Below, piece after piece: positions 16,931-24,621 of a stretch of 64,000 nt of DNA. Origin of the DNA: Nodularia sp. NIES-3585 (GTDB taxonomy: Bacteria > Cyanobacteriota > Cyanobacteriia > Cyanobacteriales > Nostocaceae); NCBI RefSeq assembly GCF_002218065.1, contig NZ_BDUB01000002.1, positions 62,001 to 126,000 on the forward strand, read 5' to 3'. A program made the translations under genes and the position numbers. The notes beneath the pieces are model-generated. The model was not told the origin of the DNA, did no database searches, and saw only the letters and a program-made list of their open reading frames with translations. The stretch's first letter is position 1, and each line of letters opens with the position of its first letter.

Positions 16931-18099
16931 GGTAGATTATTTTGACTCCAAACAAGCATTACCTCAGCAGCAGCAATATCGCGCTGTTGGGTATAACCAC
17001 AATTAGCACAAACATGAACACGCTGGTCTAAATTTTTCTTTTCTTGATGCCCACATTTAGGACAAGTTTGAGATGGTTTTACCTTCTTGGTAGGTACTTC
17101 TAAAAACACGCCTTGAACATCTTGTAATTTATATTTCAAGGCACTCCTTATCATTCCCATACCTACATCAAGAATTGACTTATTTAGTCCAGCTTTTTGT
17201 TTTTTGCGCTTACCTTTTTTAGCCTTGGAGGTCATTTTCTTAACTTCCAGTTCTTCAGTTACAACCATGCTATTACCGCTTATTATTTGTGTTGTAACTT
17301 GATGTACCCAGTCCTGTCTTTTGTTAGCAACCTGACGACATAATTTGGTGACTTTTGACTGTGCTTTTTTCCATCTTCTAGAAGCTTTCTGTTTTTTCTT
17401 GTAGTTAGGTGAGCGTTTACGACGTTTTGATTTACTGAGTTTTTTGATTTGCTGTTCTGCTTTTCTCAAAAATCTCGGTGCTTCAATTAGTCCATCTTTA
17501 TCACCATTAGTCCAAGCAATTGCATCTTTACACCCTAAATCAATTGCTATTGTCCCGGTATTGGTTTGACGACTATTTTTGAGTAGTTCATGATCAATCT
17601 CTAATGCAATAGAGGCATACCATTTACCATTGCGGTAAACAATATCACAGGTTTTAGGAGTTCCCCATAACCTAGTTTTACCACGCATTTGAATTTGACC
17701 AATCTTTGCTAATTCCAAATAACCATTATCACCAATTGAGTGTACTTTCCATCCTGTTAACGATGCATATGTCCAACCAGAATAATGCCTAATTGATTTG
17801 AATTTAGGGTGTTTTGATAAACCCGTAAAGAATCTGTTGAATGCAAAATCAACTCTTTTTAGAGTTGCTTGTAATGCTTGGGAATTGATATTTTTATATT
17901 CTGTCCACTGCTCCTTGAATGCTGGCAAACAATTTTGTTGGTCTAAATATTTGATTGATTTACCAAATTTTTGATATTCGGTTTGACGGTGATAAACAGC
18001 AGCATTGTACAAGTCTTTGTGCAACTTGCGATGGTAGTGCAATGTTTCATTTATTTTCTTTGTGGGATAAAGCCTAAAGGTTGCTCTACGTAATGCCAA
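16780..18099 (-). CDS. tnpB: TnpB RNA-guided nuclease
   Basis: A 439-residue TnpB. RuvC residues are intact: D187 (TIAIDLGCKDAI), E282/E283 (MVVTEELEV) and D374 (QQRDIAAAE). A zinc ribbon CPKCGH...CANCGY lies before the third. An Arg/Lys-rich segment (KSKRRKRSPNYKKKQKASRR) links RuvC-I and II. TnpB proteins cut DNA guided by a reRNA/omega RNA made from the element's right end, which helps keep the element in place. The C-terminus (TGGDVETPPSTT) is encoded within the right-end structure, as usual. It appears functional by sequence. Confidence 0.93.
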   Translation of the reverse strand: MALRRATFRLYPTKKINETLHYHRKLHKDLYNAAVYHRQTEYQKFGKSIKYLDQQNCLPAFKEQWTEYKNINSQALQATLKRVDFAFNRFFTGLSKHPKFKSIRHYSGWTYASLTGWKVHSIGDNGYLELAKIGQIQMRGKTRLWGTPKTCDIVYRNGKWYASIALEIDHELLKNSRQTNTGTIAIDLGCKDAIAWTNGDKDGLIEAPRFLRKAEQQIKKLSKSKRRKRSPNYKKKQKASRRWKKAQSKVTKLCRQVANKRQDWVHQVTTQIISGNSMVVTEELEVKKMTSKAKKGKRKKQKAGLNKSILDVGMGMIRSALKYKLQDVQGVFLEVPTKKVKPSQTCPKCGHQEKKNLDQRVHVCANCGYTQQRDIAAAEVMLVWSQNNLPGLGTSLVDADGSSTTKKRRVTGSLRQLSQVKRQKSQPTGGDVETPPSTT

Positions 18100-18816
18100 T
18101 GTTTATCACCTCCTGGGTTTTGATGTATCCAAGTTTTTGGACTTATGCTTATTGTGCCATATCTGTCGTGGTGCTTCTCTAGAAGTTGTTAAGGAATATA
18201 TCCAAAATCAAAAACAACCAAACATCTGATATTGGTATTTGGCAAAAACTCAATTACCCTGCACCGGACTAACCTGTGGTTAGTTTCGACTCAAAGGGAT
18301 TTCGTTTTTGCCCCGCTATCCATCCCCGCTCTATAGAGGGATGGGGAATTTCGCGGATATTTGTTAAAACTGTACGAACAAGAGGATAAGTTTTGGGATT
18401 GGCAGTTTAAGCTTGAGTTTATCATCAGCAGACAAGCAAACCGGGAAGGTTATGCTATCGAATACGAAGGTGAAACCCAAGGTTTAATGATCATTGAAAC
18501 TCAACTGCACGGTTCACGCTTGGCAGAGGGTGAACGTTTGATTTATGTTGATGGTATCGCTTCTGCTCCTTGGAATCGTGAGGTAATTGAACGTCCACCT
18601 AAATATAAAGGTGTTGGCACTGCACTGTTAATCTTTGCTAGAACCCGTAGTTTAGAACTGGGTTATGACGGTAGAGTAGGTTTACACTCATTACCAGGGG
18701 CAGAAAAATTTTATGATCTCCAAGGCATGATTGATGTGGGTGAAGATGAAGATTATGACGATTTAGTTTACTTTGAATATGGCCTATGGCGTTCTTCTGT
18801 ATTAGGTGTTAGCTAA

Positions 18817-19353
18817 ATGAATCACCACGAATTTAATGAGAATCATGATAACCCTGGTCAAAATAACCAACTAACTCCAATGGATTTGTTACTTGATGAA
18901 GAATTTTTACGCCAATCTGTGGAAGCTGAGGAGCTTGTCGGCGGTAATATTGGTGCTGGATTAAATTGGGGAAGTGCATTTGACGACCTCATGCTTAACT
19001 TTGAACTAATGGGGCGTTTCACAACCTTACGGATTTCCTTGAATAGAGAAGTCAGGTTGCTACTTAATGACTGGAATTTAGGCACAGCTACAAAAATAGC
19101 CGTTAAAACAGCAAGAGCAAGAATACTTGAAAAATTGAGATTGCCTACATCAAAAGTCAGACAATCTCTACTTTTGACTCTCGAAAATGATGAACTTTAT
19201 GGTGAGGAGTTCATATCTAATCACGAAGTATTACGCGAGTTATTAGAGTTATTATTGACACCTCAAGATTGGGAAACTATTGCCGCAGTAGCCGCAGATT
19301 CGCTTAAGCAGCAAATTATTCATCAAGCGGTTGGTGAAAAAATATCAGCATAA
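18817..19353 (+). CDS. Hypothetical protein (178 aa)
   Basis: A 178-residue acidic, leucine-rich helical protein starting MNHHEFNENHDNPGQNNQLT. The ATG follows the stop of the GNAT-like gene with no gap, and the next gene starts 3 bp after its stop. The middle (FDDLMLNFELMGRFTTLRIS) and C-terminal helices (LLELLLTPQDWETIAAVAAD) show no catalytic motif. Intact although the genes on both sides are interrupted; expression now depends on read-through or a promoter in the TnpB element. Confidence 0.65.
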   Translation: MNHHEFNENHDNPGQNNQLTPMDLLLDEEFLRQSVEAEELVGGNIGAGLNWGSAFDDLMLNFELMGRFTTLRISLNREVRLLLNDWNLGTATKIAVKTARARILEKLRLPTSKVRQSLLLTLENDELYGEEFISNHEVLRELLELLLTPQDWETIAAVAADSLKQQIIHQAVGEKISA

Positions 19354-19539
19354 AACATGATCGCACCGACACCAGAACAACAAATTTTTATGCAAGATGA
19401 TGTTTCTACTCGCCTGCATCATTTAGCTGCACACCTGTCACAAATTCAGTATTTGTGGACTCAGACATCATCCCAGGATTTGATGATGCCTCTGGTAAAA
19501 GAAAGTCGTTACTTTCTTGAGTGGACTGTTCCCGATATG

Positions 19540-19772
19540 GTCAGAAACCCCATGCCTGAAGGCAGGGGCTTGAAAAAGCCCACATCTGACCAGATTAAGT
19601 CTTAATTGGCTACGTTAGAGGCAAGAGTTTAAGACCTACCAAGGAATGCGTAGCTAGTTCCTTGCTCTAGAACCGAACGATTAAACAGGCTTATAGGGTT
19701 AAACCAGTGTCGTTTGGATAGTACCGACCTCTAACATTATCGAAGCTAACATTACCCGCAAGGAGGCACTTT
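19540..19772 (+). ncRNA. HEARO / IscB omega RNA
   Basis: The 233 bp between the element's left end and the iscB start have the features of the HEARO RNA: a starting hairpin (CAGAAACCCC...GGGGCTTG with GCCTGAAGGC inside), further stems around GAGGCAAGAG and CCTACCAAGGAATGCG, and a conserved-looking 3' end ATTACCCGCAAGGAGGCACT immediately before the ATG. In IscB systems this RNA carries the guide at its 5' end from DNA flanking the element, here predicted to be CTTGAGTGGACTGTTCCCGA plus TATG. It also contains the iscB Shine-Dalgarno (AAGGAGG). Confidence 0.8.
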
Positions 19773-21056
19773 ATGTGCAAAGTTTTTGTAATTGATACCA
19801 ACAAAAGACCAATAAATCCAATACATTCAGCACAAGCAAGACAACTATTAAGAAATAAAAAGGCAGCGATTTATCGCCGCTTTCCGTTCACAATAATTCT
19901 CAAAGAATCTAGACCATACGCACCTGTAGCTGACTTGAGAATTAAGGTAGACCCTGGTGCTAAAACCACAGGTATAGCATTAGTTAACGATGCAACTGGC
20001 GAAGTAGTTTTTGCTGCTGAATTAAAGCATAGAGGTTTTGCAATTAGGGATGCTCTTACCTCAAGGAGACAATTAAGACGTGGCAGAAGAAATCGCCAAA
20101 CCCGTTACAGAAAACCAAGATTCTTAAACAGAACACGCCCAGAAGAATGGTTAGCCCCTAGCCTTATGAGTCGGGTTCACAATGTTGAAACATGGGTAAA
20201 CAGATTGAGTAAATTTGCACCAATCACAGAGATTAGTACCGAATTAGTCAAGTTTGATATGCAATTAATGCGTCAGCCGGAAATTGAAGGCAAGGAATAT
20301 CAGCAAGGTACTTTGGCAGGTTATGAAACTAGAGAATACTTGCTTGAAAAATGGAATCGGCAATGCGCTTATTGTGGTGTCAAAGACTTACCTTTACAAA
20401 TTGAACATATTCACCCACGCTCAAAAGGAGGTTCTAATTCAATCACTAACCTTACTTTAAGTTGCGAAAAATGCAACATCAAAAAAGGAACTAAGGATAT
20501 TAAGGATTTCCTCAAAAAAGACCCTAGCAAGTTACAGAAAATCTTGGCACAAGCTAAGAAACCGTTAGCTGATGCAACAGCAGTTAATGCTACCAGATAC
20601 AAGCTATTGGAGGTGTTAAAGTCAACAGGATTAACCATTGAATGTGGCTCAGGAGGTCTAACAAAGTTCAATAGAACTAGTCAACAATTAGTCAAAACTC
20701 ATTGGCTTGATGCCGCTTGTGTTGGCAAATCAACACCAATATTAAATATCAAAGGCATTAAACCATTGTTGATTACTGCTAATGGTCATGGCAATCGTCA
20801 AATGTGCGGTACTGATAAATTCGGCTTTCCAAGTCGTCACCGTACAAATAAACAAATCCATTTTGGGTTTCAAACTGGAGACATTATTAAAGCGGTTGTT
20901 ACCAGTGGTAAAAAAGTTGGCGAATATTTAGGACGGGTTTTGTGTCGTGCCACGGGTAGTTTTGATATTGCTACCAAGACAGGAAGAATTTCAGGTATCA
21001 GTCACAAATATTGTTCAGCAATTCACAAAAAGGATGGATATAGTTATGTCTTTTGA
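19773..21056 (+). CDS. iscB: IscB RNA-guided HNH/RuvC nuclease
   Basis: A 427-residue IscB, the ancestor type of Cas9. It has the PLMP-like N-terminal domain (VFVIDTNKRPINPIHSAQAR), RuvC-I D60 (KVDPGAKTTGIAL), an Arg-rich bridge helix (RRQLRRGRRNRQTRYRKPRF), RuvC-II E157 (STELVKFD), an HNH domain with H212 (CAYCGV...IEHIHPRSKGG...CEKCN) and RuvC-III H310/D313 (HWLDAACVG). All expected catalytic residues are present. It cuts double-stranded DNA guided by the upstream omega RNA. The strong RBS AAGGAGG lies within the RNA's 3' end. Confidence 0.95.
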   Translation: MCKVFVIDTNKRPINPIHSAQARQLLRNKKAAIYRRFPFTIILKESRPYAPVADLRIKVDPGAKTTGIALVNDATGEVVFAAELKHRGFAIRDALTSRRQLRRGRRNRQTRYRKPRFLNRTRPEEWLAPSLMSRVHNVETWVNRLSKFAPITEISTELVKFDMQLMRQPEIEGKEYQQGTLAGYETREYLLEKWNRQCAYCGVKDLPLQIEHIHPRSKGGSNSITNLTLSCEKCNIKKGTKDIKDFLKKDPSKLQKILAQAKKPLADATAVNATRYKLLEVLKSTGLTIECGSGGLTKFNRTSQQLVKTHWLDAACVGKSTPILNIKGIKPLLITANGHGNRQMCGTDKFGFPSRHRTNKQIHFGFQTGDIIKAVVTSGKKVGEYLGRVLCRATGSFDIATKTGRISGISHKYCSAIHKKDGYSYVF

Positions 21057-21365
21057 AGCAATCTTGACAGCGTTCGCGTGGTTCGTGCCGGAGGCTCTAT
21101 AAAATCGCCTGTGCCTTACCCCCATGCATAAATGCAGGGGCTTCCACAGCACGATGACTTTGGTGAAAGCAAACGACATTGACCGGGCTGCGGAGTTAGT
21201 TAATTTAGGTAGGGTTTTGACTCGTTGGATAGCCCATTGGGACAAAATTTGGTCTGATGCTGAACAAAAGCGGCTTGCACAGTCACAGACTCAAGATTGG
21301 TTGCATCGGGTTTCGGAAATAGCTGATACAGAGCCAGAAGCACTGAGCGCTTAATTTCCACGATT

Positions 21366-21512
21366 TTACTTTTTAAACCATTGCTCCATTCGCCAAATTT
21401 GACAGTACCCAAACCTAACTGTTTCGTTACTCGCAATCGCACTCAAGGAGTACGCCGAACCACCCAGCCCAATTACCATACCTGCCATCAATCCAAAAGC
21501 AAATCTTTTCAC
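21366..21512 (-). CDS. Small exported peptide (48 aa)
   Basis: From a GTG at 21512 the minus strand reads VKRFAFGLMAGMVIGLGGSA then YSLSAIASNETVRFGYCQIW and ends at TAA 21368-21366. It has a typical signal-peptide shape (KRF, hydrophobic core, A-Y-S). Its GTG overlaps the TGA of the upstream membrane protein (GTGA). It is too short to assign; the coupling and signal sequence make it credible. Confidence 0.5.
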   Translation of the reverse strand: MKRFAFGLMAGMVIGLGGSAYSLSAIASNETVRFGYCQIWRMEQWFKK

Positions 21513-21859
21513 TCTTCACTTCCCAAACAAGCACCCAGCAAAGCACTCCCCAGAAATCCAGAGAATGCTACCGCCATGCCTCCCAGACAGATATTTTTGT
21601 GAGCTTGCCAATCATGCCCCCGGAGTATTGTGGGTCTGGAGTTATTGTCAATAATTTCAAAACCCCAACAACCCAAAGCTGTTACTCCTAAGAATCCGGT
21701 GGTCACAATTAAATAAAGTCCAATTGTTGCCAGAGAATGGTTAACAAAACTGCGTGATTTGAGTCGCTTCATGGCGCGTCGTCTCCGGGTTATTACTTCG
21801 ATTTTTTGAATGCGTTCTAAATGTTTTGTTTGGGTCATTTGATGTGTGATTTTGTTCAT
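21509..21859 (-). CDS. Membrane protein (116 aa)
   Basis: A 116-residue protein starting MNKITHQMTQTKHLERIQKI. A longer frame from 21976 exists but overlaps the upstream gene and a terminator, so the internal start is preferred. It has a basic N-terminus (RRRRAMKRLKSRS) and two membrane helices (LYLIVTTGFLGVTALGCWGF; CLGGMAVAFSGFLGSALLGA). No family recognised. Confidence 0.6.
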   Translation of the reverse strand: MNKITHQMTQTKHLERIQKIEVITRRRRAMKRLKSRSFVNHSLATIGLYLIVTTGFLGVTALGCWGFEIIDNNSRPTILRGHDWQAHKNICLGGMAVAFSGFLGSALLGACLGSEE

Positions 21860-21863
21860 GGTT

Positions 21864-21899
21864 AAAAAAAAAGAAAAGCAGGGTTGAACTGCCTTTCTT
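21864..21899 (-). terminator. Intrinsic terminator after the 308-aa gene
   Basis: On the minus strand AAAGGCAG, loop TTCAACC, then CTGCTTTT followed by a run of nine T forms a typical intrinsic terminator, just downstream of the gene at 21912. It ends 5 bp before the ATG of the next gene, so that gene needs read-through or its own start. Confidence 0.65.
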
Positions 21900-21911
21900 A
21901 AATCTGAAGTT

Positions 21912-22838
21912 TTACCGATCGCCATAATTATCTGGATGGCCAGGAGAATCGTTATAGTTAGGGTCATCCCAATCAAAAGCCGGACTGTTAACGGTTTTTT
22001 TGCTACCCGAACTTACCAACGATCTCTGCCCCAGCACATAATTAGCCCAAGCCCGAATCGCCGCCACTTCATCAAATCCCTCAGATATTGCCTGAAAGAC
22101 TTGCTCTTGATATGAACTAGCAGCATGATTCTGGTCAACTTTATCAGCAGCCCAAGCCATGCAGATGATTTTGACCAGTTTATCAACTTCACTCAAAGGA
22201 AGCTGGCTAGGACGTTGAACATTCTGGGATTGCAGCCATTCTTTGACCAAATCAACCGGATAATTGAACAAAGTGCGAACTTGCTTCACTCGCAAGTCTT
22301 GTGGATGTGGTGCTACATTTTGAGGTTTGGTCTTGGGAATATTTTCTTCTTCAAGCTCAAAAACTTGATTGCCAGATAATTTAGATTGAATGCTTTGTAT
22401 GATTTCCGCCCAGTCCGCATGAGGATTCCAATCACTACGAATTGCCGATTTGTTCACTGCATAGTACAGTCGGCAGAATACACAGTTTTCTTTTCCAGGT
22501 ACGGCGGTAATTATCAGAGGTTGAGAGAAATCTTCGACCAGAGATGCAGATAACAAGAATGTCTTAGTGAAATTGGTTTCAATTCCACTTCTAATTACAT
22601 AGATTTCATCGGCACAGACGACGATATCTAGTTTAGGCTTATCCTCACCCTTGTACTCTTTCGTTGTCAACTTTAACTGAACAATATATCCTGTTAAAGC
22701 TCGTTGAAAAACTGGAATTTTCTTGTCTTGGTCAATAATATAGTTATACCAAACGTATGGCTCCCCTTGGAGTTCCCCCTGTCCGACATATATATGGATA
22801 GGTAGTGGTGGGTTGCATAATCCCAATTTTACTTCCAT
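21912..22838 (-). CDS. Hypothetical protein (308 aa) with acidic tail
   Basis: A 308-residue protein. The first ~150 residues are beta-rich (PIHIYVGQGELQGEPYVWYN; GYIVQLKLTTKEYKGEDKPK; LDIVVCADEIYVIRSGIETN), perhaps an OB-like domain. A charged linker follows (NIPKTKPQNVAPHPQDLRVK), then a helical region and an acidic Asp/Asn/Pro-rich C-terminus (FDWDDPNYNDSPGHPDNYGD) that recalls the protein-binding tails of SSB-like proteins. Function is not established. It lies 2 bp from the gene upstream. Confidence 0.68.
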   Translation of the reverse strand: MEVKLGLCNPPLPIHIYVGQGELQGEPYVWYNYIIDQDKKIPVFQRALTGYIVQLKLTTKEYKGEDKPKLDIVVCADEIYVIRSGIETNFTKTFLLSASLVEDFSQPLIITAVPGKENCVFCRLYYAVNKSAIRSDWNPHADWAEIIQSIQSKLSGNQVFELEEENIPKTKPQNVAPHPQDLRVKQVRTLFNYPVDLVKEWLQSQNVQRPSQLPLSEVDKLVKIICMAWAADKVDQNHAASSYQEQVFQAISEGFDEVAAIRAWANYVLGQRSLVSSGSKKTVNSPAFDWDDPNYNDSPGHPDNYGDR

Positions 22839-22840
22839 TT

Positions 22841-23101
22841 TTAGAAATCCTCCAAGTCATCTTGAGTATTCTGCTTTGCAGTTTGCTTGTATTTATTCAT
22901 CTGGTATGCAGAATTTTTAATTAAAGGCATTGCAGCTTCTTTAACTGAAGCTTTAGCCTGCATATACAAAAATTGAGTTGCACCTTCTGCATCTTCTTGT
23001 GGGTCAATTTGCGCCCACAATGAACAACCTAATTCTAATGATTCGTAATCACCCAAATTGAATTTTCTATGATACGTTACAGATATGGTTTTGATTTCCA
23101 T
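22841..23101 (-). CDS. Hypothetical protein (86 aa)
   Basis: An 86-residue acidic protein (MEIKTISVTYHRKFNLGDYE; SLELGCSLWAQIDPQEDAEG). The first half looks like an antiparallel beta sheet and the second helical with a Q/K-rich tail. It ends 2 bp before the 308-aa gene, so they are probably co-translated and may act together on DNA. Confidence 0.65.
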   Translation of the reverse strand: MEIKTISVTYHRKFNLGDYESLELGCSLWAQIDPQEDAEGATQFLYMQAKASVKEAAMPLIKNSAYQMNKYKQTAKQNTQDDLEDF

Positions 23102-23146
23102 TTTAGCAATTTCAAATTTCTCAAAAGTCTTAAGCGTAGCTTTATT

Positions 23147-23341
23147 TCAATTACATTCAACAATTTCTAATGAAAAGCCACCACCAGTATTTATGACTTT
23201 TACTACCCCACGATCTACCAGTGATTGAATGACTGTATTAGAATATTTGAGGCTATGCAAAGGTGCGGAGCCACCACGAACTCGAAGCGAATGCAGTAGA
23301 TTATCTGCTGTTGATTCAGAGCAATTCTGTTTTCTAGGCAT
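23147..23341 (-). CDS. Small winged-helix-like protein (64 aa)
   Basis: A 64-residue protein (MPRKQNCSESTADNLLHSLR; APLHSLKYSNTVIQSLVDRG; VVKVINTGGGFSLEIVECN). The helix-helix-wing order is that of a minimal winged-helix DNA-binding domain. Not recognised further. Confidence 0.52.
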   Translation of the reverse strand: MPRKQNCSESTADNLLHSLRVRGGSAPLHSLKYSNTVIQSLVDRGVVKVINTGGGFSLEIVECN

Positions 23342-23391
23342 TGGTTTGCTATTAAGTTGTGTGGAAATACTGTGTTCTACCGTTAATCCAC

Positions 23392-23592
23392 CTAGCTGTG
23401 GATTTCATCCTGCACGTTAGCAGCTTTCAATCCGTTGCACTCCCACTGTAGAGAGCCGGATTTTTTAGCTTTAGCTATCGCGATCGCTTTCAATTCTTCC
23501 TTAGTTAGCTCATGATAAGTTTCTCGATCAAGAGTTATTTTTAATTCAAGAGTGGTGATTAATTCAAAACTAACTTCGACTAATTCAGTCAT
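23392..23592 (-). CDS. Hypothetical protein (66 aa)
   Basis: A 66-residue protein starting MTELVEVSFELITTLELKIT, ending in WECNGLKAANVQDEIHS. It begins with a strand-rich segment followed by a helix (YHELTKEELKAIAIAKAKKS). It overlaps the upstream gene by 8 bp, within a three-gene overlapping chain (23392-24186). Confidence 0.52.
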   Translation of the reverse strand: MTELVEVSFELITTLELKITLDRETYHELTKEELKAIAIAKAKKSGSLQWECNGLKAANVQDEIHS

Positions 23593-23803
23593 TTTTTGGA
23601 TCTCCTAGAAAGTTGTAGCGTTCCTGGGCTTCGTCGCCTAATTCCCATTCCAGGTATTCCAGGGCGGTTACAGCATCACCCAGGGTCAAATCAGGGGAAT
23701 ATTCGATAGACTTAAACTGCTTTGAATCTTGGATGTTAGCCAGTGCATTATAGGCAATTTTAATTAGCTGCCGGAGTTGTTTTGAGTCTTCAGGGTTGAT
23801 CAT
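23585..23803 (-). CDS. Hypothetical protein (72 aa)
   Basis: A 72-residue acidic helical protein (MINPEDSKQLRQLIKIAYNA; LGDAVTALEYLEWELGDEAQ). Its ATG overlaps the stop of the upstream gene (23800-23803) and its end overlaps the next gene, indicating coupled translation. Confidence 0.55.
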   Translation of the reverse strand: MINPEDSKQLRQLIKIAYNALANIQDSKQFKSIEYSPDLTLGDAVTALEYLEWELGDEAQERYNFLGDPKND

Positions 23804-24186
23804 GATCCTGTTTTTAATAACTGTAATTGTTGGTAAGGGTTAAAAGGCTTGTAGCTTCTGAGGGTTGCCCTAATCAGCTTTTTGACTTGGTTGTATCTAA
23901 GCTCTGAATCACTTTCGCCATTACATAATGAAGAAAATACAGCGCCATCAAATATCGCAACTATTGAGTTGTCGCAACATCTACAGCCAACTAACCAACC
24001 TTGTGTGACTGCTTCTGTGGCATCAATGTCGTCACCTTCTAATTCGCCTTCGTAGACAAATCCGAATTTTATCAGCGCAACTGCTACGGCTGTATTTTGG
24101 GCATTTAGCCAACAAGGGAGGGGAGAAGATTTTATGAGCATAGGTGGAATTAAGATCGTGATAATTACTTGGGTTCCATTCATCAA
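23800..24186 (-). CDS. Hypothetical protein (128 aa)
   Basis: A 128-residue protein. A start inside the first 16 codons (MLIKSS) is also possible, as the N-terminal MMNGTQVIITILIPP is atypical. The middle has an acidic loop (YEGELEGDDIDATEAVTQGW) and three cysteines (GCRCCDNS). The C-terminus is helical. No family recognised. First gene of the overlapping chain. Confidence 0.55.
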   Translation of the reverse strand: MMNGTQVIITILIPPMLIKSSPLPCWLNAQNTAVAVALIKFGFVYEGELEGDDIDATEAVTQGWLVGCRCCDNSIVAIFDGAVFSSLCNGESDSELRYNQVKKLIRATLRSYKPFNPYQQLQLLKTGS

Positions 24187-24187
24187 A

Positions 24188-24222
24188 AAAAGCGCTCTGC
24201 TATTAACAAAACGCTTTTAAAC
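24188..24222 (-). terminator. Intrinsic terminator-like hairpin
   Basis: The minus strand has AAAAGCG, a long A/T-rich loop, then CGCTTTTTTT, a T-rich hairpin that would separate the genes at 24268 and 24622 from the chain beginning at 24186. The loop is large, so efficiency is uncertain. Confidence 0.4.
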
Positions 24223-24267
24223 TGATATTTATTTCAGAATCCCTTGGTACCTTTACCGCCCCGCCAT

Positions 24268-24519
24268 TCAGAACCTACTCAAAAGTTCTTCACGAGTTAA
24301 TTGCAAACACAAAGGTGTAAACTCTTCTGGAGATAGCCGTAATAAACTATCAACAACTCTCGACAGTTCCTCGTCTACAGCACCAAATCTGAATCTCAAC
24401 AAATTTTCTACTACTTGGCGTTGTCCTTCTTGTACAGCTTGCGCTCTCGCTTCCTGATAAGCTTCTGTTAAGTTCATGATTAACTCCTGTTCATCTTCAG
24501 TTAATTCTTGCTGTGTCAT
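24268..24519 (-). CDS. C-terminal-like piece of an Rpn-type nuclease protein
   Basis: An 83-residue protein (MTQQELTEDEQELIMNLTEA; EARAQAVQEGQRQVVENLLR; FRFGAVDEELSRVVDSLLRL). The Q-E-G-x(R/K)...LL..RFG...D..L pattern is the C-terminal DUF4351-like end of Rpn/PD-(D/E)XK transposase-like proteins. The N-terminal nuclease domain is missing, so this is a remnant or a stand-alone regulator piece. Confidence 0.6.
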   Translation of the reverse strand: MTQQELTEDEQELIMNLTEAYQEARAQAVQEGQRQVVENLLRFRFGAVDEELSRVVDSLLRLSPEEFTPLCLQLTREELLSRF

Positions 24520-24621
24520 TACACCAATACGCCATCTGTAAATTATCTCTAAAACATTCCGGCGCAGAAGGTTTTCTGGTGATAGCGCAACTAATTAACT
24601 GACTGTTTCTTGATTATAATA

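Larger units (their letters stand above)
16771..18360 (-). mobile_element. IS200/IS605-type (IS1341-like) element carrying only tnpB
   Basis: This ~1.6-kb element lies between the two halves of the GNAT-like gene. Read on the minus strand, the left end is the imperfect hairpin at about 18310-18353 (CCCCATCCCTC...GGGATGG), then tnpB, then a right-end hairpin at 16771-16797 (ACCCCACCCT/AGGGTGGGGT). No tnpA (Y1 transposase) is present, so it needs help in trans. Ends are assigned from where the GNAT frame breaks and resumes and are uncertain by a few bases. There is no target-site duplication, as expected for this family. Confidence 0.82.
16651..18816 (+). pseudogene. GNAT-like acetyltransferase gene interrupted by the TnpB element
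   Basis: The 5' part (16651-16770) reads MPTTVKLIRGQNSMTVEADV then VELTQKHADDYTGQWKEQMN, and the 3' part (18361-18816) continues in frame with LLKLYEQEDKFWDWQFKLEF. Joined, they give ~191 residues. The 3' part has a GNAT-like core: GLMIIETQLHG, LIYVDGIASAPWNR, YKGVGTALLIFARTRS (acetyl-CoA loop V-G-T-A) and GRVGLHSLPGAEKFYDLQGM. The stop at 18814-18816 is followed at once by the next ATG (18817). The insert is the TnpB element. The substrate is unknown. The 3' part might still be translated from an internal TTG at 18361. Confidence 0.78.
19540..21156 (+). mobile_element. IscB-bearing IS200/IS605-superfamily element (HEARO)
   Basis: This ~1617-bp element comprises the HEARO/omega RNA and the iscB gene and no transposase. 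Both ends carry related short hairpins: CCCATGCCTGAAGGCAGGGG near the left end (~19549-19568) and CCCATGCATAAATGCAGGGG at the right end (21121-21140). It lies at an ATGA sequence of the host gene, the site type reported for HEARO elements. The ATG is present at both junctions, so the boundary may shift by 3 bp. Confidence 0.85.
19357..21354 (+). pseudogene. Small unknown gene interrupted by the IscB/HEARO element
   Basis: The 5' part (19357-19539) codes for 61 residues ending SRYFLEWTVPDM. The 3' part (21157-21354) continues in frame with TLVKANDIDRAAELVNLGRV and ends ...EPEALSA. Joined, it is a 126-residue protein. The break is exact at a GATATG|ACT site. The function is unknown; the protein is helical with two Trp-rich segments (LTRWIAHWDKIW). 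It is the last gene of the operon starting at 16374. Confidence 0.75.

Noticed and set aside
21912-21976. Longer N-terminus for the 116-aa membrane protein (start at 21976)
   Set aside because: The extra 39 residues overlap the upstream gene's coding end and cross an intrinsic terminator; MNKITHQ at 21859 is the better start.
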